The translations under genes and the position numbers were made by a program. A DNA stretch of 35,455 bases from Glomus cerebriforme (lineage: Eukaryota; Glomeromycota; Glomeromycetes; Glomerales; Glomeraceae), in assembly GCA_003550305.1 (NCBI GenBank), contig QKYT01000461.1:22486-57940 (forward strand). The letters run 5' to 3'. The number at the start of each line of letters is the position of its first letter. The stretch's first letter is position 1. Below the pieces are notes generated by a model. It had not been told where the DNA came from and did no database searches. It worked only from the letters and a program-made list of their open reading frames with translations. This document shows, one piece after another, positions 1 to 10,276 of this stretch.

Positions 1-877
1 TTTTTTTTTTATAGCTTCGTTATTATGTATTCATATAAACAATTTATCTTTCAAGAATCTTATATTTTCTTTTTGATATTATTATGTATTATCCCTATTT
101 GACCTATAATTTGTGAATAAAGTATACATGTTATTCATTATATCCAATTTTTTTATAATAATATGGTTTGAAGTTTGAACATCCTATTAATTGATAAAGA
201 CTCTAGTTCTAGTACATCCGAATCTTCTGATACTAATACATTTGTAAATATCTTTATAGTGAATCAAGAATATATAAAAGCCAAGAAAAATTTTTTCTCG
301 TTGAAAACGTCTAAATAATAAGTATCTCTTTCACTCTTAAGGTCAAAATATTTGGCATGTACAATTAAATCGTTGTAATATACTTTCCTATTCGAATCAA
401 TGGTCAGAATTGAAATCGGCTCCAAAAATTTTACGGCAAATCATTGTGCAGCATGTTTATAGAATTGGAAACTTGATTATTTCGCAAGATCTCTTTAAAT
501 ACTTATTGATGTCCAGATATTTTGAATACATTAATTTAGTTCGTGGAATAGTCCTTGTACTTGCGTATTTATTGCATATTATTGTTTAATTATGCTATAG
601 TCGAGTTTTTTTTTTATGGATCTTGGTTGATCATAATCAAATTTTAAATTCAAAGAATAATTAGGAAAAAAAACTTTGCAATAGGTTTACTAGAGATGTA
701 AACAAGAATAGACGACTCATTTTTAGGTAGTAATAAAAGAATGCAGTTATCATATTATCGTATTATTGTCATTTGTCAGAACATCAACTGGTCCAAATTA
801 TTGGCCAACTTTTAAAAGTATTGACCAGAATTAAACGCGTATCGCCTAGACACGTGATATAAATTATACATCGTGAA
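1..877. other. AT-rich flank with two unassigned open stretches
   Basis: No complete gene is visible here. Two adjacent plus-strand stretches without an ATG are open. About 178-318 encodes a Ser-rich segment containing DSSSSTSESSDTNTF and ending in TAA. The second, 341-589, contains WSELKSAPKILRQIIVQHVY and is 82 codons long. Both have more protein-like composition than the surrounding poly-A/T, so they may be exons or remnants of a gene or transposon that I do not recognise. The 280 bases before the BTB start at 878 hold no clear promoter element. Confidence 0.3.
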
Positions 878-2213
878 ATGGATTATCAAACTTTAACTGA
901 TACACTTTTAAATGACATTAGCAATCGGACCTGACGATTATAATATAAAAATACAAATTGGAGAAGGTTCCAAAATGGAAGTTTTTGAAGCTTATTCTGT
1001 CATTTTACGTGCTAGATCAACTTATTTTCGCTTAACATTTTCTTCAGACTGGGTTAAAAATTTTTTTATTTACAAAAAGCCAAACGTAACCGGGATTGTA
1101 TTTTGGATCATATTAAAGTAAGAGAAATTTGAGAAATTTTTACACGAATAACAATTTTAACTTTCTAAAATAATTTTTTTTTTTATTCAAATATATTTAT
1201 ACTGGAACAATTGCATTTGATGCAATTTATAATATGGAAAATAACTATACTGAAGTATTTCTTGCAGCAGATGAGATGAACTTCTGTGAACTTGTTGAAC
1301 ATCTTTGGCAATATATTGTTGATTTAAATCATTTAAACAATGGCGTAAAGACTTTAACATTATTTCCTGTCATAAAAGAGTTTTTCCTAAACTTGAAGAA
1401 TATTTTAATAGAAATTACAATTTAGGATAATTTAATGAAAAAGGTATATTGTAAAGAATCCTACTATTGATTTTGACATGACAACTTGAAGTTTTGATGA
1501 ATATGAGATTTTGAAGAAAATATTATCAAAATTTATTCAGTATATTCGGTTTTTTAATCTCCACAAGAATATTATTATAAAATTCGTCCTTTGGGTAAGT
1601 TGCTTCCTAAAGAACTTGAAGAAGATTTAAATTTATATTATATCTTCCAGATTGTAAATTATCTACAAATATTCTTCCAGTTCGAAAATCTCTGATTTAG
1701 TTCATCCATTCTTGAGTAAATTTATTTCATATTGGATTGATAATGGACCAAAATATCGCTAAACCCTCTTAAAAACGGTTAATATGAGTTTAATTTGCTT
1801 TTACGTGGAAGTAAGGATGGGTTTAAATATGAAGGTTTCTATTCAATGAAAAAGGAGCTATTATCGTAACAATCAAACTAAAAAATCCGAAAATTCGAAT
1901 AAGATTATTGGAAAATTTAATCCAATAGAATGGAACGGATCAATGAATTCCTTATTTTGGTCAAAAGCTTCATATTTTTATTTAATTTAGATGCTTTCAA
2001 CCCATCTACAATTATATTGAGCAGAGTCAAAGATAGTAACAATGCAATTTCAGATGATAATGAGAAGAATCAAGAATTTGGAGAAGGAGATTTACATATA
2101 TTTCGAAAAAGTTGTAGGATGAAACATTATTCTATTGGAATTCATGATCCAAAAACTTTGAAATCGATGATTATGAAGTTTTTCAAGTAAAAAAAACAAT
2201 AATTTTCGCTTAA
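878..2213 (+). pseudogene. BTB-BACK-TLDc pseudogene, copy 1
   Basis: In this family a BTB domain (often a CUL3 adaptor or dimerisation module) precedes a BACK-like helical region and a C-terminal TLDc domain; functions in these fungi are mostly unknown. The ATG at 878 starts MDYQTLTDTLLNDISN, then a frameshift or short deletion leads to TGA. The frame resumes near 912 with DDYNIKIQIGEGSKMEVFEA and the BTB signature ILRARSTYFR. An intron starts at GTAAGA near 1120, but the expected acceptor before IYTGTIAFDA reads CAA where copy 3 has TAG. BACK fragments follow (1234-1700) with stops and frameshifts. TLDc fragments (about 1720-2213) include LLRGSKDGF, PSTIILSRVKDSNNAISDD, FGEGDLHIFRKSC and EIDDYEVFQV. 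At least four lesions make it non-coding. The family call rests on alignment by eye to copy 3. Confidence 0.85.
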
Positions 2214-2794
2214 TAATATTCTAATTTGTAATTAAAATAAATATTTTTTTTTTAGGTAATTATGTGATATAATAATATAAGAAATATGAGGCATCGGTAA
2301 AACATTTAATATTAGATATGAGACTTAATGATAAGACCTAAAAACTATGTGAGTAATTAGTTAAATTTTAATATTTTACAACTATTATATAGAATTAGAA
2401 TAAAGAAAATGTCAAAATAGATAGTACGCATATCATGCATGTAAGAAGGTTCTTTGTACTTGTGAAATATGACACGTTGCAAAATAAAATAAATTGTTCA
2501 CAAATGAAAATTTCAGAATATACAGAATATACAGAAGGTCAAATGCGAGAAGCATACTATTGTCATTATGCAGATATTATTATGATATCCTAGAAATTAT
2601 TTCATTGATTTTAATAAATTCTAATATATCATTAAGGAAACAAATAATTTTTATAAATAGTGATTGGATCTGTCTGCATGAATTTAAACTTCAAAAAGAT
2701 TGGCATGGGTTATATTTTAACTTTATTCTGAACTTTGCAAAGCATCCTCTTATGAAATTTTCAAGAATTTCATTGCTCGAATGTAATATAGACT
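2214..2794 (+). other. AT-rich interval with unassigned 100-codon ORF
   Basis: The interval between the first BTB-TLDc pseudogene and the hAT-like element holds one ORF, 2494-2796 plus strand, of 100 codons. It contains HEFKLQKDWHGLYFNFILNF and shows no signal peptide, domain or motif that I recognise. Its TAG stop is formed at the junction with the inserted element; in the reconstructed empty site the next codon is TGA, so the insertion did not truncate a longer frame. It could be a decayed family member or chance. Confidence 0.25.
2787..2794. repeat. 8-bp target-site duplication, left copy
   Basis: TATAGACT directly precedes the left terminal repeat of the inserted element and is repeated exactly at 3561-3568 beyond its right end. 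An 8-bp duplication is characteristic of the hAT superfamily. Confidence 0.75.
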
Positions 2795-3560
2795 AGAGGC
2801 CTGCATTATGCCCTATTCCGTAACCCGGCCCGGACCGGAATTTTTAAATATAATATAGTAGGTTTTTAGGTAAATAACTTATTTGTCTTGTAATTTTTAA
2901 TAAATAAAATTTTAACTATAGCTATTTGTAACCAATCTGTTATCTTTCTATTGCGCAGTTTTAAAAATTGTTAAATTTTGTGACGCGAGAGGCGCAGTAT
3001 TTAATAATCTAATTTAATTTTAATAGAAAATATTTTTTTAAAATAATTTTACTTTTTTTTAATAAATAACTCTAATTTTAATTTTTAAAAAAAAATAAAA
3101 ATATTCAAAAAACAATTTTCTAAAATAATGCATTATTTTATTTAAATTGATTTTACAAAAAAAAAAAAGAAAAAATCAAAACCTTGATATTCAATTTATT
3201 TAAAAATACAAAAAGAAATTGTAGAAACTACAAACAAAATAGTTTCAAAATTAGATGGAACATTTATCTACTATCATTTTTTAAAAAATTTAGCCGAATT
3301 ATTTGATTTCTAAGTCTAATTTCGGCTAGAATTAAATTGGCAAATTTGGCCAAAATTAAGAAATTATGAAAGTCCGGGTTTACGGCATTTTGAACCCGGT
3401 CTCGGCCCGGAAAAATTTATGAAAATCATATGCCGGCCCGGACTGAATTTAGGATAATATCACCGGCCCGGACTGAATTTAGGATAATATCACCGGGCCG
3501 GTCTGAATTTAGGATAATATCTGCCGGCCCGGACCGCCCCGTTGCAGACTTGCAGGCCTA
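2795..3560. mobile_element. Non-autonomous hAT-like element, 766 bp
   Basis: The left end reads AGAGGCCTGCA and the right end TGCAGGCCTA, giving a short terminal inverted repeat (AGGCCTGCA, 9 bp exact). Both flanks carry the same 8-bp sequence TATAGACT, as expected for a hAT insertion. Inside there is no transposase. Near each end are G+C-rich subterminal motifs of the CCGGCCCGGACCGG type (2825-2838 and 3531-3545), typical of hAT subterminal binding repeats, and a 30-bp unit occurs three times in tandem at 3433-3522. The core is A/T-rich. The exact flanking repeat suggests a fairly recent insertion. Confidence 0.75.
3433..3522. repeat. 30-bp tandem repeat x3 with GC palindromes
   Basis: Three consecutive 30-bp units begin CCGGCCCGGACTG, CCGGCCCGGACTG and CCGGGCCGGTCTG and share GAATTTAGGATAATATC. 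The third unit has base changes in the palindromic part. The array lies close to the right end of the hAT-like element and may act as multiplied subterminal transposase-binding sites, which is inference. Confidence 0.8.
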
Positions 3561-3568
3561 TATAGACT

Positions 3569-4291
3569 GATTTGCTAAAAAATTTTTTAGGAGCATCAGA
3601 ATACAGCAGCACCATAATAACAGTAAAAATAATGTACCACATAACTTGTTGAAAGAATTCGACAGTAACATTCTTAAAAATTCCAACATTTCTAAATTAT
3701 TGCATAGTAATATATAGAGAATCCTACTTTATTTTTATTTTTAACAAATCTAAGCTAGTTTATATTGGAAATGAACAGTAACTACCGCGTATATACACAT
3801 GGAAATAAAGTTGTCGATTAATGACTTTGTTAAATAATAATGGTCAATCAATTTGGATTACATTTATCGCATTTGTTGGTGTACTAGAATAATATTACCA
3901 ATAAATCAGTAATAAATTTGTCATATGCATTATAGATTCATTGTATAGTTTTCAGCAACACGATATGAAATAAAATTTCGTAGAATAATTATTGTAAGTT
4001 GTTTGTGAAAAGAGTGTTTTCTTGATTTGTCAGATTTATATGTTCTTAAATTACATAAATTCATTTCATATAGAAGTTTATTAAAAATTAGGACGGGATT
4101 TGACATAGGATAAAAATATTTTTTTATTAATTAGTTATGATTTGGAAAATTAAATATTATTTAAATACAAGTGCGCATTGAATTAATTAACTTGCTTAAA
4201 TAACTTAATATACTATATTCATTGGACGTACATATATACTGTATGTTACTACGTAAATCTAATCTAGCTTTAACCGCATTTGGCTTTAAAA
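3569..4291. other. AT-rich intergenic, nothing recognised
   Basis: No ORF with family features was found on either strand. The right part is the 3-prime flank of the minus-strand secreted-protein gene. Confidence 0.5.
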
Positions 4292-4740
4292 TTAGCAACT
4301 CAAAGTGCCGGTCTCACACACAGCGTTAATGAGAGATACTATGCAAAAAAATTAACAGGTATTAGACAATAATATAATAATATTTAATTCAGGAAAGCAT
4401 ATTGCATAATTAGAAGATACTTACTCGCATCCGGGCAGTCATAACACCTAAATGAAAATAATTAATAAGTTATACTTTATAAGATTGTGTAAACACTTCT
4501 GGAACTGCAAATTACTCACAGGTCAGTAATAAGGGGTTGTTGTTCTCCACAGCAATCGTCTAAATTAGGTGGTCCATAAGAAGGATTTAAGTTGTATGAA
4601 TAGCAAGCATCGTCATTAACTAAAAAACAATCGGTAATGCTCTTTATTAAATTTTGGCATTCATCACAAGATGCATTGGTCTTGCTTGCAATCATTAAGA
4701 AAAGGAGCAGAGGGCATGCTAATACATTAGAAAGTTTCAT
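4292..4740 (-). CDS. Small secreted cysteine-rich protein (96 aa, three exons)
   Basis: The gene reads on the minus strand as three exons: 4740-4520, 4447-4425 and 4338-4292, total 291 nt including TAA. Donors are GTGAGT and GTAAGT, acceptors TTTAG and CATAG, and both junctions keep the frame; the reconstruction explains why the first exon alone seems to end at 74 codons. The product starts MKLSNVLACPLLLFLMIASK, a signal peptide with predicted cleavage near residue 23-24. The mature part of about 72 residues has ten cysteines (25, 28, 38, 46, 63, 64, 75, 78, 89, 96), including CDEC, CC and CYDC, and ends with Cys. An even number of Cys in a secreted context suggests five disulfides. Small secreted proteins of this kind are effector candidates in symbiotic fungi, but no known family was recognised. 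The start is fixed by the signal peptide and a TATA box upstream. Confidence 0.8.
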
Positions 4741-4820
4741 ATTAATATTTTCTTAAGACTTCGTGTCTGTTATTCTGATAAAAGTCTGAGAATAATAATT
4801 CAGGTTAATATTATTTGTCG

Positions 4821-4832
4821 TTTTATATATAT
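4821..4832 (-). promoter_or_regulatory. TATA box of the secreted-protein gene
   Basis: On the minus strand the sequence reads ATATATATAAAA about 80-90 bp upstream of the ATG at 4740. Position and composition fit a core promoter, but in such A/T-rich DNA a chance match is possible. Confidence 0.45.
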
Positions 4833-5133
4833 GCTGGAATAAAATTAAGTTTTCACAAATATTTGGATTCTGCAGTGATAGATCCGGATTGATCCGGTAG
4901 GCTTGAGATTACCCCTACTTTTTTACAAAAGTGATCGGCATGAACCACTCAAAAGTTACATTATTATTTCACTATTATTTCTAATAATAGAAAGTTTTTA
5001 ATAAAGTTATTTCTTTTAGTACAAAGTTTTTAAAATAAAAAACGCTAAGTTTCACAATTAATATGAATCATATATTATTGAAATTAATGCAACATATAAA
5101 TATTTATTAAACGTAAACAAAAGTTTCAGTAAA
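4833..5133. other. Intergenic, nothing recognised
   Basis: This is A/T-rich sequence upstream of the secreted-protein gene. It includes a short GATCCGG direct duplication near 4881-4899 (GATCCGGATTGATCCGG). No gene is seen. Confidence 0.4.
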
Positions 5134-5374
5134 ATGAAGTTGGCTGATACAGTAAATACTTTGTTGCATGATCTTTCATTTAATTTAAATTCTTTGTACT
5201 CATCTACAATTCTATTAAAAATAACAGCTACAGATTCTGAAATGAGATTTTGAAGAATTCGTAATCTAACACAATAAATTCATGGCTCATGAAATCGATG
5301 ATTATGAGGTGTTTCGAGTTAGAAAAAAATCATGGATATTTGCTGCGATCTTGAATATAGTAATGATGTTTTAG
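5134..5374 (+). pseudogene. TLDc-domain fragment
   Basis: Two short stretches align with the TLDc end of the downstream intact frame. SFNLNSLYSSTILLKITATD (from ATG 5134 region) matches SFNSYTLDPSTIVLSRV, and HEIDDYEVFRVRKKSWIFA matches FEIDEYEVHQFTKKNKYLF. The GFGRGDLHIF segment between them is missing or scrambled, and stops interrupt the frame. It is a truncated relic of the same BTB-TLDc array. Confidence 0.6.
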
Positions 5375-5756
5375 AAAGATTTTTACGTATAAAAAAATAA
5401 AGAATTTAATATAATCCATTTGTAGCTGAGAATCATAAATAAATTGCCCAATGAAAATATGAATTAGCATTATTGTATTTTATAAATCTATTGAGTGTTT
5501 ATTTAATACCATCAATGGTGGATTTTATAGTAAAAAGGATTAATTTGCATAATATTATAATGTTTCATTTTTGTCTAACATTTATTTAGTAATAATATTA
5601 ACTCTGGCCGAATTTGTAATTTCGGCTAGAATTAAGATATTATTGTCAATAATCACATGATAAATTGAATATTTACTTTATTTTAATCTCATTTTATTTA
5701 TTCCATTATTTCAAAAAAATTAAAAACAAAACAAAATTAAATATCTATCTCTTATA

Positions 5757-6173
5757 CAGTATAATCTCGATATAACGAACCCACGATATAGCGAACTAAT
5801 AGCAAACTCTTGATTTACCGAACTTTTCAAAAACCAATATCATAATATTTAAAAAAAATCTTGATATACCGAATATCATATTAAACTCAATATGACATAT
5901 ACCGAACTTTGTTGACTTAACCACTTATTATAAAGTATAATAAAAAAGTTTTTTATGTTTATCTTTCTTGATAAAAGTTTTTCTATGTATCGAACTTAGT
6001 CATGGGGTTTATAATTTTGCCTGAAAATAGTATTAATTTCGGCCAGAATTAGAATTACTTAAATTTTGCCTGAATTAATTAGTGATAATTCCAGCCGAAA
6101 TTAAAAGTTTCATTCACGTGACTTTTGACGTACTTCGGTATATGAAAAAAATTAATTTACCGAACATATACTG
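5757..6173. mobile_element. Possible pogo/Tigger-like MITE
   Basis: The left end CAGTATAATCTCGATATAACG follows a TA dinucleotide and has the form of pogo/Tigger-type Tc1-mariner termini. Behind it the motif GATATA-CGAAC recurs about five times in 130 bp. On the right, CGAACATATACTG is followed by TA at 6174, a plausible degenerate partner end. The interior carries a separate inverted repeat of the AATTTCGGC type, so the element may be nested or two elements abut. No transposase is present. The left end is convincing, the right limit uncertain. Confidence 0.4.
6035..6102. repeat. AATTTCGGC inverted-repeat pair
   Basis: A 17-bp arm at 6035-6051 (AATTTCGGCCAGAATTA) faces its near-exact reverse complement at 6086-6102 (TAATTCCAGCCGAAATT), two mismatches, separated by 34 bp. 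Related AATTTCGGCTAGAATTA copies occur near 3322 and 5618. The arms look like the ends of a miniature element dispersed in this genome. Confidence 0.5.
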
Positions 6174-6398
6174 TATATGCCAAACTCAAGCAGTTAGCAA
6201 ACATGTAGTGGTATGTATGACGGCGTCTTGTATGTTATGTATGGTATCAGGGCCGATGATATTCGGCATTTCACAAAAATCCACAAAATTATGTGATAAA
6301 CACATTTAACACTCATGATCACCGCATAATTTCACGAAATTTTCAGAGGGTTCTAATATAAATCACAAATTTTTTTACGATAATCAAAATCTTTACAA

Positions 6399-8172
6399 AT
6401 GTCATTTAGAAAGCGTACTAAACCTAATAAGGCTAATGCTATAACCGTTTATACAAGAGTTAAAGAACACGTTTTTCGTGTTGAGAGTGGTCTTTTATTT
6501 TGTAACTATTGGGACTTTCTGTGGAATGGAGACATAAGTCGGCAGTAGATTCTCATTGTTTGGGAAAAAAACATTAGCACAAAAAAAAAATTTATGAAGC
6601 TAATCAAAGCACAAAAAATCAGCAAACCCTAGAAACAACTTTACTTGCAGCTGATTCTAAAAGAGAAGTTGTGGAAAATTTAATTCAAGCATTTGCAAGT
6701 GCAAATATTCCACTAGAAAAAATCAATCACCTTCTTCCTTTTTTTAAAAAATATCTTAAAGAAGGAGATGCAATTCCTCAAGCTTCAACTTTACTCACTT
6801 GTATTTACCTTCTGTTTTTGAAAATCATACAAAAACACTCCTTACAATTTTTAATTCAAAACCTGTTTGTATTATAATGGATGAGCTTAGTGATGATTGT
6901 GCATGCAGTGTTGTTAATACACTTTTTACTTATTGTCAAAATACAAAGCTGGTTTCTGTTGACTTTTTAAAACGCGTTAATAATACTGCTATTGGACAAA
7001 CACTCCTCCCTGTTTTACACTCTTATAATATATCCCTTAATATCCCTGCTTATTTCTTTCTGATTCAGCCGTGTATATGAAAAAATGTTATCGCGAAGTT
7101 TTAAAACCAGTCATGTCTCAGATAATTCATGTGCCATGCCCAGCACATATATTAAATCTTATCGGGTAGGAAATTTTAAAGCAAATTGTTGTACATTAGT
7201 GAACTTTTCTAATAATTAATTTTAATTTAATTAGAGAAACTCGGAGAGATTTACCACAATTTTTACTATTAAAGACTTTTTTATTAAAATTAAAGAATCA
7301 TTTGTCAAATCACCTGCACAAAGAAACTGGTATATAACTCATCTTAAAATGAATGGCATTGATATTCCACGCAAAATTCCACTTCCAAATCAAACTTGGT
7401 TGGTTCCGAATGGTCTTTTATACAAAAGATCACATCTAGTATTGGGCTGATTTTTTTAGGTGCGAGTATGAAGAAGAATCACAAAATAATGAAACAATAA
7501 AAACTATTCATACAACATTACAAAATTTGCGAGATATTCGTATTATTAAAATTTATACTTACTTTATTTCAATTTATGCCAAAGAGTTTGTGCAGAATTT
7601 GGATTTTTTTTTTCAACAACAAAACAAGCCAGTTTTTCTTTTTGTTGAAGGTCTATTACAACAACTTACAGCATTTATTGAATCAAATATTACTGCAACT
7701 TATTTTTGGTCTGAAATTGAAAATATAATTTGTCAACATTTTTTTAACCCTACCGATTTTTACCCAATATTTCAGCAAGCTTTTCAAGTAGCACATAACA
7801 AGTTTTCAGCTTACATTCCTAATCATCCTGCATGTTCACTTTTCTCTGCATGCCAGGTTTTTAACCCACAATACATTTATTTAGGAGATATTCAAAGAAG
7901 AGATGTTTGTCATTATTCAGCAATTGTGGAGCTTGATAATCCTTCTGATGGTTTATTATGTGAAGGCAATATATTGTGGGTTGGAATTTAATAAAAATTT
8001 GGATGAAACTAACTTAGATGATTATTGGAAAAATTTGTCAGTCCGTTTGCCAATTCTTTCTAATATCATGTTAGACTATATTTGGTTGCCAATCTCAGTC
8101 CTATAATATTTTTTATAGACATAATTTGACACATAAAAATCAGTTATGCAGCAGCAATTTTGTTTATCAACA
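6399..8172 (+). pseudogene. hAT-family transposase pseudogene
   Basis: The ATG at 6399 starts MSFRKRTKPNKANAITVYTR, followed by a BED-like zinc-finger region (first Cys in LLFCNY, then SVEWRHKSAVDSHCLGKKH in another frame). Next comes VVENLIQAFASANIPLEKIN, then a DDE-type core region with VCIIMDELSDD and VSVDFLKRVNNTAIGQTLLP, then DSAVYMKKCYREVLKPVMSQ and CPAHILNLIG. An intron-like gap (7166-7234, GTAGGA to TTAG) is followed by ETRRDLPQFLLLK. The C-terminal part spans about 7500-8172, including a 154-codon open stretch and LSVRLPILSNIMLDYIWLPI, the hAT dimerisation region. Frameshifts and stops occur in at least five places, so it is inactive. The family is assigned from recognition of the CGGBP1/hAT-type layout. 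Confidence 0.8.
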
Positions 8173-8837
8173 GGTATCTCTTATTTTTTTTCTCAAAAAA
8201 TTAGATAACTTTGTCCCAAACCTTACTTTTTTTTATAAAGGATTAGGTTTTAAAATCCAGATTACTTGAAAATAATTATTTCATTATTTTCATAACCATA
8301 TTAAAAGTAAATCATATCAGCATCGGATTCCTACTTTATATATATTTTAAAGGGGTGTCAATCCGGAAACTCTAACTAAATACATTAATACTAATACTCC
8401 AATGCAATAGCAGTATACAAAAAACATAAGGAAATGCTAATATAAAAATAATAAAATATGAAAATCCTGACAGGAACGAAATCCTGAAAAATTGGCCCGC
8501 ATTAAGCTTTAATGCTGCCTGGAATTAAGTATCGATCTGATCCAAAGGATATTTTTAGTATTGATTCAAATTGAGAATGTAATTACAATTGAATTATTTA
8601 ATTTATTAATTTATTGAACCATTATAATTTATTTAATTTATTTATCGATGGTCAAATTATTTGTCATGCCGTTAATTTCTTAATGCCGTAATTTTGGCCA
8701 AAATATAAATAATCACGTGACGTGATTTGACTTCACAAAAACAATTACTATAAATCATAACGATCAACAAAACTAATTTAATAAGGGAATAATTTTCCAT
8801 TTTCAAACTTTAAATTCTTTCTTGTTTTTGAAAAAAA
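8173..8837. other. Intergenic, nothing recognised
   Basis: A/T-rich sequence, with a GGGGTGTCAATCCGGAAAC stretch near 8352 that resembles a transposon end but has no partner that I could find. CACGTGACGTGA at 8714 is a short palindromic run. Confidence 0.4.
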
Positions 8838-9800
8838 ATGGTTTGCGAAACCTTGTCCAATACACTTTTATAAGATATTAGTAATCTTTATGATGGAGCT
8901 GACGATTATAATGTAAAAATACAAAGTCGAAGGAGAAAATTTTTAATTATCATTCTGTTATTTTGCGTGCTGGGTCGACTTATTTTCGTTCTGCGTTTTC
9001 TTCAAATTGGGCTAAGAAAGGAGATATTCTTATTTTTAAGAAACAAAACGTAACTGCAACTATATTTCAAATTATATTAAAGTTAGAAGAACTTGATAAT
9101 TTAGTAGTGTTTACTGTACTTTCATTTATCCTGCTTGATAATCTCAAAATGGAAGATGTCAATATTTAGAAAATTTAGTTAAATGAGATATTGCAAAGAA
9201 TCTTTCTTACTCTTAATGCTGATATGACAACTTTGAGTTTGATGAATATGAGATTTTGAAGAAAAATCTATCAAAATTTATTCAACATATTCGGTTTTTT
9301 AATATGTCTCCTCATGAATTTTACTATAAAGTTCGTCCTTAAGGTAAATTGCTTCCTAAAGGGATCTTCTTTTGTATTACATTGTTTCGGACTGTAAATT
9401 GTCCATAGAGGTGTTTCCGCCTCGAAAATCTCAGAGTAATAATAAATTTGATTCCTTACGGAAAACATTATTTCATATTGGATTAATAACGGACATGAAA
9501 ATTGCCAAATCTTCCTAAAAGTGCGTGGATAATGAACCTGAAGTTTATCTTTCAGGATGCAAAGTTGAAGGAGCTATTATCGTAGCAATTAAATTAAAAA
9601 TTTAGAACAAGATTATTGGAGGATATAATAAACATCTTTGTTACAGATAGAAGCTTTATCTTCTCATTTTATTTAAATACTTTAGGTCCATCAACAATTA
9701 TATTGAGCAAAGTTAAAAATAATAACTGTGTAATTTCCGATTCTTCTTTAATTTCAATGAGATAGGGATTTATGTATATTTCGGAAAGTTGTAAAATCTA
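8838..9800 (+). pseudogene. BTB-BACK-TLDc pseudogene, copy 2
   Basis: The ATG at 8838 starts MVCETLSNTLL then TAA, followed by DISNLYDGADDYNVKIQS in the same layout as copy 1. The BTB signature SVILRAGSTYFRSAFSSNWA and KKQNVTATIFQIILK are readable in 8951-9085. The BTB C-terminal third and its intron are deleted: the sequence runs from IILK straight into LDNL and LDNLKMEDVNI of the BACK part. Later fragments (FIFSFYLNTLGPSTIILSKV, then a degenerate end) show TLDc with many stops. It is adjacent and parallel to copy 3, and the nucleotide match between copies 2 and 3 is high, which suggests tandem duplication. Confidence 0.8.
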
Positions 9801-9856
9801 AGGCCAATCAGATTCATTTCATTAATAAAGTGTATGAGTGTTTAATATTTTCCAAG

Positions 9857-10276
9857 TCACGGATTTGTCCAATACATTTTAAAGGATATTAGTAATATTT
9901 ATGACGGAGCTGATGATTATAATGTAAAAATACAAGTCGGAAGAGATCCTGAAAAGGAAACTTTTAAGTGTTTGCGTGCTAGGTCAACTTATTTTCGTGC
10001 TGCGTTTTCTTCAAATTGGGCTAACCAAACGTAACTGCAACTGTGAAGTAAGTTGGAAGAAGTTAATTATCTATTAGTATTGTTCAATTTAAAAAATTTT
10101 AAACAAATTTTATTTATTTTATTTATTTATATACATATATATATATTTTTTTATAGATATATTTGTGCCGGAACAATTGCGTTAAATAATGTGGAAAACG
10201 TTGTCATTGGATTACTAATTGCAGGAGATGAGATGAACTTTACGAACTTGTTGAACACCTTCAACAACATATTATA
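9857..10276 (+). pseudogene. Broken BTB portion of BTB-TLDc copy 3
   Basis: The region upstream of the intact BACK-TLDc frame contains DDYNVKIQVGRDPEKETFKC and LRARSTYFRAAFSSNWA. It has two internal deletions: the AHSVI segment is missing before LRA, and the KKGDILIFKK segment before NQT. A stop, TAA, follows. The intron with donor GTAAGT near 10049 and acceptor TATAG at 10157 is still recognisable and leads to YICAGTIALNNVENVVIGLL. One base change of frame after GDEMNF separates it from YELVEHLQQHI and the downstream frame. Confidence 0.75.

Noticed and set aside
3433..3522. Three 30-bp direct repeats as a CRISPR-like array
   Set aside because: The units are contiguous without spacers, lie inside a transposon with a target duplication, and the organism is eukaryotic.
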